From Pseudomonas sp. B21-015 (lineage in GTDB: Bacteria; Pseudomonadota; Gammaproteobacteria; Pseudomonadales; Pseudomonadaceae), in the NCBI RefSeq assembly GCF_024749285.1, contig NZ_CP087196.1, forward strand, positions 5,580,001 to 5,644,000: a stretch of 64,000 nucleotides of DNA, in the 5' to 3' direction. The position numbers and the translations under genes were made by a program. This document shows, piece after piece, positions 20,662 to 38,152 of the stretch. The notes beneath the pieces were generated by a model. The model was not told where the DNA came from. It saw nothing but the letters and a program-made list of their open reading frames with translations, and did no database searches. How positions within the stretch are numbered: position 1 is the first letter of the stretch; every line of letters begins with the position of its first letter.

Positions 20662-20684
20662 AAAAAAATGGGCGAAACGCCCAT
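20662..20684 (-). terminator. Rho-independent terminator after tRNA-fMet
   Basis: Minus-strand ATGGGCG-TTT-CGCCCAT followed by seven T residues. Second of two terminators between the initiator tRNA and rimP. Confidence 0.85.
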
Positions 20685-20730
20685 CCTTGAAAACGCCGTC
20701 GAACAGCGGCGTTGAAAGTGTCCAGCTAAC

Positions 20731-20752
20731 AAAAAGCCCCTGAAAAGGGGCT
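20731..20752 (-). terminator. Rho-independent terminator of tRNA-fMet
   Basis: Minus-strand AGCCCC-TTTTCA-GGGGCT followed by TTTTT, 9 bp past the CCA end of the tRNA. Confidence 0.9.
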
Positions 20753-20760
20753 CCTTAAAC

Positions 20761-20837
<77 letters not shown>

Positions 20838-20901
20838 ACAAAGCTGGGGCGGAAGTATACGACCGATCCCTGACAGGGTCAATGTAACCTTCCACCTACA
20901 A

Positions 20902-20924
20902 GAAAGCCCGCAACAGCGGGCTCT
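20902..20924 (-). terminator. Terminator after tRNA-Leu
   Basis: Minus-strand AGCCCGC-TGTT-GCGGGCT followed by TTCTT. The weak T-run makes strength uncertain. Confidence 0.7.
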
Positions 20925-20933
20925 CTTGATAAT

Positions 20934-21019
20934 TGGTACCGAGAAGGGGACTCGAACCCCTACACCCTATGGGCACAACCACCTCAAGGTTGCGTGTCTA
21001 CCAATTCCACCACCTCGGC
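20934..21019 (-). tRNA. tRNA-Leu (anticodon GAG)
   Basis: 86-nt class II tRNA with a long variable arm and encoded CCA. The acceptor stem is GCCGAGG/TCTCGGT-type and the anticodon loop is TTGAGGT. It begins 22 bp after secG, a common arrangement. Confidence 0.97.
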
Positions 21020-21041
21020 AATACTACGTTTGAAACTCTTC

Positions 21042-21425
21042 TTACTTCTGCTCTTGAGCTGGAGGCACGTCAGTCGCTGGAGTAGCCGACTTTTGCTCTT
21101 GAAGCACCGGGACATCATCAGAAGCCGGTTGTTGCTTAGGAACTTCCAACACTGCTGGATTTGGCAAACCTACTTGAGTCAGCTGATGAGCCTTCTCTTT
21201 AGCAAAGTAACCTAACCCCAAGCTGGTTATGAAGAAACCGGCGGCAAGTATAGCAGTAAACTTACTAAGAAAGGTAGAGGAACCTTGGCTTCCGAACACA
21301 GTATTTGAAGCACCTGCTCCGAAAGATGCGCCAGCGTCCGCACCCTTACCCTGCTGCAGCAATACCAGAGCAACTACGCCCAATGCACCCAGCAGATGAA
21401 AAACGACTACGACTGTTTCCAGCAT
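21042..21425 (-). CDS. secG: Preprotein translocase subunit SecG
   Basis: 127-aa inner-membrane subunit of SecYEG. Two hydrophobic helices ([19 protein letters not shown] and [20 protein letters not shown]) flank the conserved [12 protein letters not shown]...[13 protein letters not shown] loop. A Pro/Gln-rich C-terminal tail follows, as in pseudomonads. The ATG at 21425 is preferred. It is 4 bp from the tpiA stop. Confidence 0.96.
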   Translation of the reverse strand: MLETVVVVFHLLGALGVVALVLLQQGKGADAGASFGAGASNTVFGSQGSSTFLSKFTAILAAGFFITSLGLGYFAKEKAHQLTQVGLPNPAVLEVPKQQPASDDVPVLQEQKSATPATDVPPAQEQK

Positions 21426-21429
21426 TTTT

Positions 21430-22185
21430 TCAGTTTCCCGCGGCGCGACAAATCGCACCGAACTCATCTGCATTCAGGGAAGCTCCACCAATGAGCCCCC
21501 CATCGATATCCGGCATGCCGAACAGTTCGACCGCATTGGCCGCCTTCACGCTGCCGCCGTATAGAAGCCGCACACCTTGTGCGACTTCAGAATTCTCTGC
21601 CGCCAACTGCGCGCGAATGGCTGCGTGCACATCCTGCGCTTGTTGCGGCGAAGCAGTCAGCCCGGTACCAATAGCCCAGACCGGCTCGTAAGCGATTACT
21701 GCCTTTGCAAAAGCACCGACACCCAGCTCCTCGATGATGCTACCCAGCTGACGCCCGACAACCTCAAGAGTTTTCCCGGCTTCGCGCTGCTCGAGGGTTT
21801 CCCCTACACACAACACCGGAATCAAGCCACATGCCTGCGCTGCCGCGAATTTGCGACTCAGCGTTCCGTCAAGCTCGCCCATTATCTGGCGGCGCTCGGA
21901 GTGCCCGACAAGCACCAGGGAACAACCTGCATCCACTAACTGACTCGGCGAAATCTCACCTGTCAACGCACCCTGCCCGGATTCAATCGCAGAGTTCTGC
22001 GCGCCGACCGAGATCGACTTACCTTGCAAGCCATCAATCACTTGACTGATATACAAGCTAGGCGGGAACACCGCGACATCAACACCGCTCGACAAGGCCA
22101 GATGACGAAGGCCGTTGATCAGCTCAGCGACGCTGGCGCGGGTACCGTGCATCTTCCAGTTACCAGCTACCATAGGGCGACGCAT
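21430..22185 (-). CDS. tpiA: Triosephosphate isomerase
   Basis: 251-aa TIM-barrel glycolytic enzyme interconverting dihydroxyacetone phosphate and glyceraldehyde-3-phosphate. Active-site Lys in AGNWKMHG, His in VGHSERR and Glu in [11 protein letters not shown] are all present. It lies between glmM and secG on the minus strand. Confidence 0.98.
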   Translation of the reverse strand: MRRPMVAGNWKMHGTRASVAELINGLRHLALSSGVDVAVFPPSLYISQVIDGLQGKSISVGAQNSAIESGQGALTGEISPSQLVDAGCSLVLVGHSERRQIMGELDGTLSRKFAAAQACGLIPVLCVGETLEQREAGKTLEVVGRQLGSIIEELGVGAFAKAVIAYEPVWAIGTGLTASPQQAQDVHAAIRAQLAAENSEVAQGVRLLYGGSVKAANAVELFGMPDIDGGLIGGASLNADEFGAICRAAGN

Positions 22186-22251
22186 GCTGTACCTCGTCGG
22201 TCAAAGTGGGCGCAGATGTTACCCAACACAATCATGGCTGGCAAGCCGAAA

Positions 22252-23589
22252 TCAGGCAGAAACTTCAGTTACCAGTTTTGCCAGCTCTTCGGCGTAACCG
22301 CGAACCTGAATTTCGTCCTCACCTTCGACCATCACGCGCACCAGCGGCTCTGTCCCGGACTTGCGCAACAGCACGCGCCCACGACCCGCCATCGCTTGAG
22401 TGACACGATCACTGGCCTCCTTGACTGTCGGATGTTCGAGCGGGCTCGCACCGCCGCCAAACCGCACATTGATCAGCACCTGAGGGCACTTGCGCAGCGC
22501 CTGACGGGACTGAGCCAGGCCTTCTACGCGCCTCTTCAACGCCATCAGCACCTGCAACGCGGCAATGATCGCATCACCGGTGGTGGTATGACTGAAGCAG
22601 ACAATATGCCCCGAGTTTTCCCCACCCACCTGCCAATCGCGCTCCAGCAACTCGGAAATGACGTAACGGTCGCCAACGTTGGCGCGCACAAAAGGAATCG
22701 CCAGATCCGCCAGGGCCAACTCCAGCCCCAGATTACTCATCAGCGTACCGACCACACCGCCTTGCAACTTGCCGCGCTCATGCAGATCGCGAGCAATGAT
22801 GAACAGCAACTCGTCGCCGTCGACGACAGCACCAGTGTGATCAACCATCTGGACCCGGTCACCGTCACCGTCAAAGGCGATACCCAAATCGGCGTGCTCG
22901 GCCAATACGGCAGCTTGCAACGGCTCCATATGGGTTGAACCGCAATTTTCATTGATGTTCAGGCCATTAGGATTAGCAGAAAGCACAACAACGTCGGCCC
23001 CCAGCTCACGGAACACACTAGGCGCCACCTTATAGGTCGCGCCGTGAGCACAATCGAGCACGATCTTCAGGCCGGCAAAACTGGTGCCGGTCGGGACGCT
23101 GCTCTTGCAGAATTCGATATAACGGCCCGAAGCATCGTTGATTCGCGACACCTTGCCGATCTTGCTCGACTCAACCACAGTCATCGGGGTGTCGAGCAGC
23201 TCTTCGATCATCAGTTCGACTTCATCCGGGAGCTTGGTACCCTTTCCAGAGAAAAACTTGATGCCGTTGTCGTCATGAGGGTTGTGCGAAGCGCTGATCA
23301 CGATGCCAGCTTCGGCATGAAAGGTTCGCGTCAGATAGGCGATAGCTGGCGTCGGCATCGGCCCCAACAGCATCACATCAGCACCTGCCGAGGTCAGCCC
23401 GGCCTCAAGTGCCGACTCGAACATGTAACCGGATATCCGGGTGTCCTTGCCCACGAGCACCTTGCAGGCACCCATGCTGCGAAATGCCATGCCTGCAGCC
23501 CAGCCAAGCTTGAGCATGAAATCAGGAGTAATCGGGTATTCACCGACCCGACCACGAATGCCGTCGGTGCCAAAATATTTCTTACTCAT
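22252..23589 (-). CDS. glmM: Phosphoglucosamine mutase
   Basis: 445-aa enzyme converting glucosamine-6-phosphate to the 1-phosphate for UDP-GlcNAc synthesis. The phosphoserine is Ser101 in [12 protein letters not shown]. The metal-binding loop DGDGDRV and the C-terminal [12 protein letters not shown] phosphate-binding motif are present. 16 bp downstream of folP. Confidence 0.98.
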   Translation of the reverse strand: MSKKYFGTDGIRGRVGEYPITPDFMLKLGWAAGMAFRSMGACKVLVGKDTRISGYMFESALEAGLTSAGADVMLLGPMPTPAIAYLTRTFHAEAGIVISASHNPHDDNGIKFFSGKGTKLPDEVELMIEELLDTPMTVVESSKIGKVSRINDASGRYIEFCKSSVPTGTSFAGLKIVLDCAHGATYKVAPSVFRELGADVVVLSANPNGLNINENCGSTHMEPLQAAVLAEHADLGIAFDGDGDRVQMVDHTGAVVDGDELLFIIARDLHERGKLQGGVVGTLMSNLGLELALADLAIPFVRANVGDRYVISELLERDWQVGGENSGHIVCFSHTTTGDAIIAALQVLMALKRRVEGLAQSRQALRKCPQVLINVRFGGGASPLEHPTVKEASDRVTQAMAGRGRVLLRKSGTEPLVRVMVEGEDEIQVRGYAEELAKLVTEVSA

Positions 23590-23605
23590 AAGTACTCCAT
23601 CATTC

Positions 23606-24457
23606 TTATTCGGCTGATTCTACGGCAGCGATCATCCGCACCACATCGACTGTTTCGGCCACATCATGGACGCGCAATATACGCGCGCCCTTGACCAAAG
23701 CTAGCGCCGCGAGCGCCAGGCCGCCATGCAGGCGCTCTCCCACCGGCCGATTCAAGGCCTGCCCGATCATGCTCTTTCGTGAAACCCCGACCAACAGGGG
23801 CCGCCCCAAGGCATGCAGGGCCTCCATATGCTTAAACAAGCTCAGGTTGTGCTGCAAAGTTTTCGCAAAGCCGAAGCCCGGATCGAGGATGATCCGCTCA
23901 GGGGGAATACCCACCGATGCACACTGGACCATGCGTTCAGCGAGAAACTCACCGACCTCTTTCGTAACATCCCGGTACTGCGGATTGTCCTGCATGTCGC
24001 CCGGCTCGCCGAGCATATGCATCAGGCACACCGGTAAGCCGGTTGCTGCTGCTGCATCCAGGGCACCGTCTCGACGCAACGAGCGCACGTCATTGATCAA
24101 TCCCGCCCCCAGCCTTGCGGTTTCACGCATGACCGCCGGCGTGGAGGTATCGACCGAAATAATCACATCGAGTTCACGATGAATACGCTCGACGATGGGC
24201 GCTACGCGCTCCAGCTCTTCAAGTGGTGAAACCGTCCTGGCACCGGGCCTGGTCGATTCGCCACCGACGTCGATCAGCGTCGCGCCAGCCACAACCATCG
24301 CTTCGGCGTGGCGCAAGGCCGCATCCAGCTGACTGTATCGGCCGCCATCGGAAAAGGAATCGGGGGTGACATTGAGAATACCCATGACATGCGTCTGGGC
24401 CAAATCAAGAACCCGGCTGCCGCAAGGCAACCGGGTCGAGGACTGAACAGAAGTCAT
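23606..24457 (-). CDS. folP: Dihydropteroate synthase
   Basis: 283-aa folate-pathway enzyme (target of sulfonamides), condensing p-aminobenzoate with the pterin pyrophosphate. Family signatures [15 protein letters not shown] and [11 protein letters not shown] are intact, as are the [14 protein letters not shown] segment ([10 protein letters not shown]) and the C-terminal [11 protein letters not shown]. 8 bp downstream of ftsH; the ftsH-folP-glmM order is conserved. Confidence 0.98.
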   Translation of the reverse strand: MTSVQSSTRLPCGSRVLDLAQTHVMGILNVTPDSFSDGGRYSQLDAALRHAEAMVVAGATLIDVGGESTRPGARTVSPLEELERVAPIVERIHRELDVIISVDTSTPAVMRETARLGAGLINDVRSLRRDGALDAAAATGLPVCLMHMLGEPGDMQDNPQYRDVTKEVGEFLAERMVQCASVGIPPERIILDPGFGFAKTLQHNLSLFKHMEALHALGRPLLVGVSRKSMIGQALNRPVGERLHGGLALAALALVKGARILRVHDVAETVDVVRMIAAVESAE

Positions 24458-24465
24458 TTCAAACC

Positions 24466-26376
<1,911 letters not shown>

Positions 26377-26578
26377 ATCGTTCAATTAACTACCCTCTGA
26401 AGCAAGCTCCGCTAATGGCGCGCGCTTCGCATGATATTCACCGGCCTAACTTACTACATTACCTACGGCTCTGGCAGGCGCCGTCTGTAACCCTTTGTGA
26501 AACACTTTCTACACAATATTCGCTAATGCTCACGGGGCGAAATACGAAAATCCTATCGACCCGCAAAAAAACCTCGAT

Positions 26579-27208
26579 TTACTCACTACGGCCGCGGTAG
26601 CCCCAAGCCAGCATGTATTGCTCGCGGGAACTGCCACGGGAAGAGTCCGGCTTGATCATCTGGACCTTGTCGAATTTCTGACGAGCGTCCTTCACGTAAG
26701 CATCAAACCCTTCGCCCTGAAACACCTTGATCACAAAATTACCACCCGGCTTGAGTATCCGAGCCGCCAGATCAAGAGCCAGCTCACATAGAAACATGGC
26801 TTTTGGCATGTCCACCTCAGGCGTACCACTCATATTGGGGGCCATATCGGAAATCACAAGGTCCACCTGCGAATTACCCACGGCTTCAAGGATCTGAGCG
26901 AGCACTTCGTCCTGGGTGAAGTCACCCTGGATGAAAGTCACGTCCGGAATGCTGTCCATTTCCAGGATGTCCGAGGCGATCAGACGCCCCTGACCACCGA
27001 TCAGCCGACTAGTGACCTGCGACCAGCCGCCGGGCGCTGCACCCAGGTCGACAACGCTCATGCCCGGACGGATCAGCTTGTATTTCTCCTGGACCTCCAG
27101 AAGCTTGTAACTCGCACGCGAGCGGTAACCATCCTTCTGCGCCTGCTTCACATATGGATCATTGACATGTCTTTTCAGCCAACCAAGGCTTGTCTTGGAA
27201 CGCGCCAT
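26579..27208 (-). CDS. rlmE: 23S rRNA (uridine(2552)-2'-O)-methyltransferase RlmE (FtsJ/RrmJ)
   Basis: 209-aa heat-shock methyltransferase acting on U2552 of assembled 50S subunits. SAM site [13 protein letters not shown], catalytic Asp in [13 protein letters not shown] and Lys in [11 protein letters not shown] are visible. Divergent from yhbY; upstream of ftsH, the usual order. Confidence 0.97.
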   Translation of the reverse strand: MARSKTSLGWLKRHVNDPYVKQAQKDGYRSRASYKLLEVQEKYKLIRPGMSVVDLGAAPGGWSQVTSRLIGGQGRLIASDILEMDSIPDVTFIQGDFTQDEVLAQILEAVGNSQVDLVISDMAPNMSGTPEVDMPKAMFLCELALDLAARILKPGGNFVIKVFQGEGFDAYVKDARQKFDKVQMIKPDSSRGSSREQYMLAWGYRGRSE

Positions 27209-27263
27209 TGGGCACCTCGATGATAAGGGTCGTGATTAATTGGGCGGATCCACGAACCCTCGG

Positions 27264-27284
27264 GTAAAATGGCCGCCATTTTAC
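27264..27284. promoter_or_regulatory. 21-bp palindrome in the rlmE-yhbY divergent region
   Basis: Perfect 9-bp arms GTAAAATGG/CCATTTTAC around CCG. TAAAAT inside it can serve as a -10 box on each strand, so this may be a symmetric divergent promoter core or an operator. Confidence 0.5.
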
Positions 27285-27309
27285 AGAATCCAGACTAAAG
27301 GGTCAGATT

Positions 27310-27618
27310 ATGCCGCTCACTCAAGAGCAGAAGAAACAGTACAAATCCATTGGCCACCATCTGAAACCAGTTTTGATTGTGGCTGACAACGGCTTGACTG
27401 AAGGTGTGTTAGCCGAACTTGAACGCGCTCTGGCGGATCACGAGCTGATCAAAATCAAGCTCAACATCCTCGATCGCGAATCGCGCCTGGCGGCCATTGC
27501 AGAACTCTGCAAGGCCGGCAAAGCGGATCTGGTTCAGGTCATCGGCAAGATGGCACTGATTTACCGCAAGAACTTCAGCGTCAACAAGCAGCTGTCGAAC
27601 GTCCATCGCTTCAAGTGA
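27310..27618 (+). CDS. yhbY: Ribosome assembly RNA-binding protein YhbY
   Basis: 102-aa single CRM-domain protein that associates with pre-50S particles. The GxxG-type loop (VIGKMALIYRK) and KSIGHHLKPVLIVADNGLTE region fit the family. It is the only plus-strand gene in this block and is divergent from rlmE. Confidence 0.95.
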   Translation: MPLTQEQKKQYKSIGHHLKPVLIVADNGLTEGVLAELERALADHELIKIKLNILDRESRLAAIAELCKAGKADLVQVIGKMALIYRKNFSVNKQLSNVHRFK

Positions 27619-27627
27619 TGGCAAGGG

Positions 27628-28032
27628 TCAAGGGTGTGCTTCGCGCACCCTGACACTCCACCCAGGCACCGGCTGCATCACCAGCACCAGCCCGGAAAAG
27701 CCCAGGACAAGATAGCTGAACAACTGCCAATGCAGCGCCTGAGGCCAACCGAAGCGCACTGCGAAATACATCGCGCACCCATACAGCGCCATCAGCAGCA
27801 GTTGCCCGCGAATATCCCGCCATAGACTGGCAAGGCCCTCGGCCTGTACCAGCACCAAAGCCTGAAAAATCACACTCGCCGTGGCGAATCCCACCATCAG
27901 CGTATTCAGCGCGCCTGCAATTTCGTCGATCAGCAGCGGCGCCAGGCCGATTTGCCCCAGCACCGGCAGCAGACCGATGTGCAACAACCACACGCCGCCA
28001 ACCCACAACATTTGGGTTAGCTGCCAAAGCAT
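27628..28032 (-). CDS. DUF4149 domain-containing membrane protein
   Basis: 134-aa protein with four predicted transmembrane helices (TQMLWVGGVWLLHIGLLPVL; LNTLMVGFATASVIFQALVL; LLLMALYGCAMYFAV; LFSYLVLGFSGLVLVM). It is the position equivalent of PA4754 between yhbY and greA. Start ATG at 28032 (MLWQLTQ) is chosen because the upstream frame runs into the end of greA. Function unknown. Confidence 0.85.
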   Translation of the reverse strand: MLWQLTQMLWVGGVWLLHIGLLPVLGQIGLAPLLIDEIAGALNTLMVGFATASVIFQALVLVQAEGLASLWRDIRGQLLLMALYGCAMYFAVRFGWPQALHWQLFSYLVLGFSGLVLVMQPVPGWSVRVREAHP

Positions 28033-28060
28033 GGCGCCCGCACGTAGCGGGCGCCTTCTT

Positions 28061-28539
28061 TCAGATGTGGCGAACTTCGACAATCTCATACTCGATAACG
28101 CCACCCGGCGTTTTCACGGCGACCACGTCACCCTCTTCCTTGGCAATCAAGGCGCGGGCCAGTGGCGAACCCACCGAAATCTTGCCGAGTTTGAAGTCAG
28201 CCTCATCCTCACCCACGATGTGGTAAGTGACGCTTTCATCAGTCTCGACGTTGGCGATTTCAACGGTGGTGCCGAAAATCACTTTGCCGGTATGAGGAAT
28301 AGTCGTGACATCGATGATCACCGCGTTCTGCATGCGGCCTTCGATATCGCGGATCCGCGCCTCGACCATACCCTGCTGCTCGCGAGCAGCGTGGTATTCG
28401 GCGTTTTCTTTCAAGTCACCCAACTCGCGGGCCGTACCGATGTCCTGGCTGAGCTTCGGACGGACGACTTTGGTCAGGTGAGCGTGCTCTTCTTCCAGGG
28501 CTTTCGCGCCCTGAACGGTCATTGGGTACTTGGTTATGC

Positions 28540-28543
<4 letters not shown>
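28061..28543 (-). CDS. greA: Transcription elongation factor GreA
   Basis: 160-aa factor that rescues backtracked RNA polymerase by stimulating transcript cleavage. N-terminal coiled coil with the acidic tip ([15 protein letters not shown]) and C-terminal FKBP-like domain ([18 protein letters not shown]). Its ATG overlaps the carB stop by 4 bp (ATGA), so it is the last-but-one gene of the carAB transcript. Confidence 0.97.
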
Positions 28544-31761
<3,218 letters not shown>

Positions 31762-31811
31762 GGGTTGTCACTCAAATCCGCAGGTCAGTCGGCAAGCCGT
31801 CTTGTTCAATC

Positions 31812-31860
31812 TCTGAAGCCTTGAGGGGGCCGCCGGTTTCGGGACCGCCCTCAGGCTTCG
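31812..31860 (-). other. Hairpin in the carA-carB spacer
   Basis: Plus-strand GAAGCCTTGAGGG pairs with CCCTCAGGCTTC around a GC-rich loop; no T-run. Possible RNA stability or processing element setting carA/carB ratio. Confidence 0.5.
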
Positions 31861-31878
31861 CTACATCAGGGCGAGCGA

Positions 31879-33015
31879 TTAGCGTCGCTTGGCCATTTCG
31901 TTGATGAAGCGATCAAACAGTGGCGCTACGTCGTTCGGGCCAGGGCTGGCTTCAGGGTGACCCTGGAAGCTGAAGGCGCTCTTGTCGGTACGTTCGATGC
32001 CTTGCAGGGTGCCGTCGAACAGCGATTTGTGGGTCGCCCGGACGTTGGCTGGCAAGGTCGCTTCGTCTACCGCAAAACCGTGGTTCTGGCTGGTGATCAT
32101 TACCACACCGGTATCCAGATCCTGGACCGGGTGGTTGGCACCGTGGTGACCATGACCCATTTTCAGGGTCTTGGCGCCGGAAGCCAAAGCCAGCAGCTGG
32201 TGGCCGAGGCAGATACCGAATACCGGAATCTCGGTTTCCAGCACGTCTTTGATGGCCTGGATCGCGTAGTCGCATGGCTCCGGATCACCAGGGCCGTTGG
32301 ACAGGAACACGCCGTCCGGCTTCAGTGCCAGCGCTTCGGCGGCCGGAGTCTGTGCAGGCACCACGGTCACGCGGCAACCGCGCTCGACCAGCATGCGCAG
32401 GATGTTCAGCTTGACGCCGTAGTCGTAGGCCACCACGTGGTACGGCAACTCGGAGGCTCCGATGGTTGCGTGGCTGTCGGTTTTCAGATCCCAGACAGTC
32501 GAGCGCCATTCGTACTTCTCTTTGGTGCTGACGACTTTTGCCAGGTCCATGCCTTTGAGGCCAGGGAAGCCCTGAGCGGCGGCGATGGCGGCTTCTTCGG
32601 AGATGTTGTCACCAGCCATGATGCAGCCGTTTTGTGCGCCTTTCTCACGCAGGATGCGTGTCAGGCGGCGAGTGTCGATACCGGCGATTGCCACCACATT
32701 GTTGGCTTTCAGGTAATCGGACAGTGACATCGTGTTGCGCCAGTTGCTCGCAACCAGTGGCAGGTCACGGATGACCAGGCCAGCGGACCAGACGCGATCG
32801 GACTCGGCGTCTTCCGGCGTGGTGCCGGTGTTGCCGATGTGCGGGTAAGTCAGGGTAACGATCTGTTGGGCGTAGGAAGGATCGGTAAGGATTTCCTGAT
32901 AGCCGGTCATTGCGGTGTTGAACACCACCTCACCAACGGTTTGACCGTCGGCTCCAATGGCTTCGCCGCGAAAAATGCTGCCATCAGCAAGGGCGAGTAT
33001 GGCTGGCTTAGTCAA
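31879..33015 (-). CDS. carA: Carbamoyl-phosphate synthase small subunit (glutaminase)
   Basis: 378-aa glutamine amidotransferase supplying ammonia to CarB. The class I triad is visible: Cys in [10 protein letters not shown], His and Glu in [11 protein letters not shown]. The start is a TTG at 33015 ([11 protein letters not shown]) with GGGAGG 6 bp upstream. The stop of a small leader ORF overlaps this TTG (TTGA), so initiation may be coupled to its translation. Confidence 0.97.
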   Translation of the reverse strand: MTKPAILALADGSIFRGEAIGADGQTVGEVVFNTAMTGYQEILTDPSYAQQIVTLTYPHIGNTGTTPEDAESDRVWSAGLVIRDLPLVASNWRNTMSLSDYLKANNVVAIAGIDTRRLTRILREKGAQNGCIMAGDNISEEAAIAAAQGFPGLKGMDLAKVVSTKEKYEWRSTVWDLKTDSHATIGASELPYHVVAYDYGVKLNILRMLVERGCRVTVVPAQTPAAEALALKPDGVFLSNGPGDPEPCDYAIQAIKDVLETEIPVFGICLGHQLLALASGAKTLKMGHGHHGANHPVQDLDTGVVMITSQNHGFAVDEATLPANVRATHKSLFDGTLQGIERTDKSAFSFQGHPEASPGPNDVAPLFDRFINEMAKRR

Positions 33016-33104
33016 GAAGACCTCCCGTAAATAAAGCCTGAAAGGGCGATCGCAGGTTGTAAAAAAGCGGAGTGACGTATGGACACGTCACCCCGCTTCT
33101 TCAC
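33012..33104 (-). CDS. Putative carA leader peptide
   Basis: 30-codon open frame starting GTG at 33104 (or 40 codons from a GTG at 33134) and ending in a TGA that overlaps the TTG start of carA. It contains three Arg codons and two Lys codons and runs through the terminator-like hairpin at 33063-33098. No strong ribosome site precedes either GTG. This is the layout of a translated leader controlling a biosynthetic operon. Coding status is inference. Confidence 0.4.
   Translation of the reverse strand: MKKRGDVSIRHSAFLQPAIALSGFIYGRSS
33061..33100 (-). promoter_or_regulatory. Terminator-like hairpin in the carA leader (attenuator candidate)
   Basis: Minus-strand AAGCGGGGTGACGTG...TACGTCACTCCGCTT followed by TTTT forms a stem of about 14 bp with one mismatch and a T-run. 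It lies between dapB and carA but is separate from the stronger dapB hairpin at 33228-33265, so it probably acts inside the carA leader. Confidence 0.6.
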
Positions 33105-33122
33105 TGAATTATTCTGCGCGCT

Positions 33123-33140
33123 TTTAGTGGACACACTAAA
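33123..33140. promoter_or_regulatory. Palindrome in the carA promoter region
   Basis: Perfect 7-bp arms TTTAGTG/CACTAAA around GACA. It lies just downstream of a candidate minus-strand promoter (TAGACC, 17-bp spacer, TAAGCT). Possible operator. Confidence 0.4.
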
Positions 33141-33227
33141 GCTGTAGCTTACAGAAAAAGGCATTTTTGGTCTACCGCCAATGAGCCTTAAAGACCGAGG
33201 AATGCGACAGGACGTCGCTTGGCGGTT

Positions 33228-33265
33228 TAAAACCGGGCTTCAAAGCTATGTTTGAACCCGGTTTC
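33228..33265 (-). terminator. Terminator of dapB
   Basis: Minus-strand AAACCGGGTTCAAA...TTTGAAGCCCGGTTTT forms a stem of about 14 bp, 10 bp past the dapB stop, with a short T-run. Confidence 0.75.
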
Positions 33266-33274
33266 GGCTGCATC

Positions 33275-35216
<1,942 letters not shown>

Positions 35217-35439
35217 AAGTCTTTGCACTCTTAAGGACGTCCGGCAAACCTCTCCTGAGCCTCGCCAAACTCGTTGAGCCCCAATACAGGCCCGGACCCA
35301 ACTCACGTCAATTCAACGATCCTGGTCTTTGATTCGATGCGGTACCTGTGGGCCGAAAAGCAGGAGCATTCCCGACCGTACCGCCAGCATCCGAGCGTTG
35401 TCGCATGCTGTAAAAATTCGCTTACTCCAGACACGCCAA

Positions 35440-35459
35440 CGCGGGAGCAAGCTCCCGCG
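35440..35459. repeat. Single REP-like palindrome
   Basis: Perfect 9-bp arms CGCGGGAGC/GCTCCCGCG around AA, in the otherwise featureless 297-bp spacer between dnaK and dnaJ. It may moderate dnaJ expression relative to dnaK. Confidence 0.65.
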
Positions 35460-35513
35460 CGGCGACATCCTACCAGTCACCGCCTGAAGGCAGTCAACCG
35501 GGCGACCAACAAC

Positions 35514-37430
35514 TTACTTGTGGTCTTTGACTTCTTCGAACTCGGCATCGACGACGTCGTCAGCTTTTTCAGCTTTTTCGTCGTGCGGTGCCGCGCCTTC
35601 AGCTGGCTGAGCCTGATCGGCGTACATTTTCTGAGCCACTGGCGCGGAGACCTTGGACAGCTCTTCAACCTTGGCTTCGATAGCCGCCTTGTCGTCGCCT
35701 TTAACGGCAGCTTCCAGGGCAACCACTGCAGCTTCGATTGCAGTCTTCTCTTCAGCGCTTACTTTATCGCCAGCATCGGCGACCATTTTGCGCGTCGAGT
35801 GAACCAAGGCATCGCCCTGATTACGGGCGCTGGCCAGCTCTTCGAACTTGCGGTCTTCTTCAGCGTTCACTTCAGCATCGCGAACCATCTGCTGAATTTC
35901 TTCCTCGGACAGACCGGAGTTGGCCTTGATCACGATCGACTGAGTCTTGCCGGTAGCCTTGTCTTTCGCGCCGACGTGCAGGATGCCGTTGGCGTCGATG
36001 TCAAAGGTCACTTCGATTTGTGGCACGCCACGTGGTGCTGGTGGAATCTCGGCCAGGTCGAACTTGCCCAGGGACTTGTTCTGTGCGGCTTGCTTGCGCT
36101 CACCTTGCAGCACGTGAATGGTCACGGCGCCCTGATTGTCGTCGGCAGTCGAGAACACTTGCGATTTCTTGGTAGGAATCGTGGTGTTTTTCTCGATCAG
36201 CGCGGTCATCACGCCGCCCATGGTTTCGATACCCAGAGTCAGCGGGCTGACGTCGAGCAACAGAACGTCTTTTACGTCACCAGCCAATACCGCGCCCTGG
36301 ATAGCAGCACCCATGGCAACAGCTTCGTCAGGGTTGACGTCTTTACGTGCTTCTTTACCGAAGAAGTCGGTCACCAGTTTCTGAACCAGTGGCATGCGGG
36401 TCTGACCGCCGACCAGGATCACGTCGTTGATCGAACCAACGTCGATACCGGCGTCTTTCATGGCGATGCGGCAAGGTTCGATGGTGCGTTGAACCAGGTC
36501 TTCAACCAGCGCTTCGAGCTTGGCGCGGGAAATTTTCACGTTCAAGTGCTTAGGACCGGTAGCGTCTGCAGTGATGTACGGCAGGTTCACGTCGGTCGAC
36601 TGGCTCGAGGACAGTTCGATCTTGGCTTTCTCAGCGGCTTCTTTCAGGCGCTGCATGGCCAGCGGGTCACCCTTGAGGTTCATGCCGCTTTCTTTCTTGA
36701 ATTCGTCGACGAGGTAGTCGATCAGACGAATGTCAAAGTCTTCACCGCCCAGGAAAGTGTCACCGTTAGTGGCCAACACTTCGAACTGGTGCTCGCCATC
36801 GACTTCAGCGATCTCGATCACGGAAACGTCGAAAGTACCGCCGCCCAAGTCGTAAACGATCACGGTGTGATCGCCCTTGGCCTTGTCCATACCGTAAGCC
36901 AGAGCAGCTGCGGTTGGTTCGTTGATGATACGTTTTACGTCCAGGCCCGCGATGCGGCCGGCGTCTTTGGTGGCTTGGCGCTGGCTGTCGTTGAAGTAGG
37001 CCGGAACGGTGATCACCGCTTCGGTCACTGGCTCGCCGAGGTAGTCTTCGGCGGTCTTCTTCATTTTCTTCAGAATTTCGGCCGAGATTTGTGGCGGTGC
37101 CATTTTCTGGCCGTTCACTTCAACCCAGGCGTCGCTGTTGTCAGCCTTGACGATCTTGTAAGGGACCATCTGGATGTCTTTCTGTACGACTTCTTCGTCG
37201 AAACGACGACCGATCAGACGCTTCACCGCATACAGGGTGTTATGCGGATTGGTCACGGCCTGACGCTTGGCCGACTGGCCAACCAGGATTTCACCGTCGT
37301 TGGCATAAGCGATGATCGACGGCGTGGTACGCGCGCCTTCAGCGTTTTCAATAACTTTGGCCTTGCCGTTTTCCAGCACGGAGACGCAGGAGTTGGTAGT
37401 CCCCAGGTCGATACCGATAATTTTGCCCAT
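35514..37430 (-). CDS. dnaK: Chaperone protein DnaK (Hsp70)
   Basis: 638-aa Hsp70. Nucleotide-binding domain signatures [29 protein letters not shown] and [11 protein letters not shown] are present. Substrate domain and helical lid follow, ending in an acidic tail ([13 protein letters not shown]). The ATG at 37430 is chosen; two upstream codons are also open. Middle gene of grpE-dnaK-dnaJ. Confidence 0.98.
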   Translation of the reverse strand: MGKIIGIDLGTTNSCVSVLENGKAKVIENAEGARTTPSIIAYANDGEILVGQSAKRQAVTNPHNTLYAVKRLIGRRFDEEVVQKDIQMVPYKIVKADNSDAWVEVNGQKMAPPQISAEILKKMKKTAEDYLGEPVTEAVITVPAYFNDSQRQATKDAGRIAGLDVKRIINEPTAAALAYGMDKAKGDHTVIVYDLGGGTFDVSVIEIAEVDGEHQFEVLATNGDTFLGGEDFDIRLIDYLVDEFKKESGMNLKGDPLAMQRLKEAAEKAKIELSSSQSTDVNLPYITADATGPKHLNVKISRAKLEALVEDLVQRTIEPCRIAMKDAGIDVGSINDVILVGGQTRMPLVQKLVTDFFGKEARKDVNPDEAVAMGAAIQGAVLAGDVKDVLLLDVSPLTLGIETMGGVMTALIEKNTTIPTKKSQVFSTADDNQGAVTIHVLQGERKQAAQNKSLGKFDLAEIPPAPRGVPQIEVTFDIDANGILHVGAKDKATGKTQSIVIKANSGLSEEEIQQMVRDAEVNAEEDRKFEELASARNQGDALVHSTRKMVADAGDKVSAEEKTAIEAAVVALEAAVKGDDKAAIEAKVEELSKVSAPVAQKMYADQAQPAEGAAPHDEKAEKADDVVDAEFEEVKDHK

Positions 37431-37532
37431 GTTCACTCTCCCGAAACTTTGGATTTGGATGCCGCAGCAGTGGTGGCTGACTGCGGTAGCACTTAAACGC
37501 TTGACTTCTAAATGGGGGCCTTGCGGCTAATT

Positions 37533-38099
37533 TCAAGCCTGCTCGTCAATCGAAGGCGAAACCGGTGCAGGCGCCTTGCTGACCACAACCATGGCCGGGC
37601 GCAGCAGGCGACCGTGGAGCTGGTAACCCTTCTGGAACACCTTGAGTACGCTGTTTGGCTCGACGTCGGCGCTTTCCTGCATGGCCATTGCCTGATGATG
37701 CGAAGCATTGAAGGGTTCGCCTTCAGGATCGATCGCTTCCAGGTGATAGCGTTTCAGGGTGTCCTGGAACATTTTCAGGGTCAGCTCGATCCCTTCGCGC
37801 ATCGGACGAATGTTTTCGTCTTCAGGGTTGGACAGTTCCAGGCCACGTTCCAGGCTGTCAATGATCGGCAGCAGGTCGCCAGCGAACTTCTCCAGCGCGA
37901 ATTTGTGGGCCTTCTCAACGTCCTGCTCGGCACGACGGCGGACGTTCTGCAGATCGGCGGCTACACGCAAAGCCTGATCCTGCGCACCAGCCAATTGCTC
38001 TTCGAGCACTTGTACACGAGCCGCCAGGTCTTCACCCGAAGCCTCGGGGCCCTGGTTGGCGTCTAGATTTTGCGTATCCACTGTCTGTTCGTCAGCCAT
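37533..38099 (-). CDS. grpE: Nucleotide exchange factor GrpE
   Basis: 188-aa co-chaperone. A long coiled coil (residues about 25-85) is followed by the four-helix and beta domain ([27 protein letters not shown] in part). First gene of the heat-shock operon with its own sigma-32 promoter. Confidence 0.97.
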   Translation of the reverse strand: MADEQTVDTQNLDANQGPEASGEDLAARVQVLEEQLAGAQDQALRVAADLQNVRRRAEQDVEKAHKFALEKFAGDLLPIIDSLERGLELSNPEDENIRPMREGIELTLKMFQDTLKRYHLEAIDPEGEPFNASHHQAMAMQESADVEPNSVLKVFQKGYQLHGRLLRPAMVVVSKAPAPVSPSIDEQA

Positions 38100-38152
38100 A
38101 GATTTCTCCTTCCAATATCGTCCGCGAGCTCAACTCGCGCTTCTGCCCCGGT

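Noticed and set aside
20622..20732. A longer N-terminus for RimP
   Set aside because: It would translate through a terminator hairpin; the GTG at 20621 has a strong ribosome site and matches the family start.
31814..31858. A terminator between carA and carB
   Set aside because: The hairpin has no T-run and carB must be cotranscribed; kept only as a possible processing structure.
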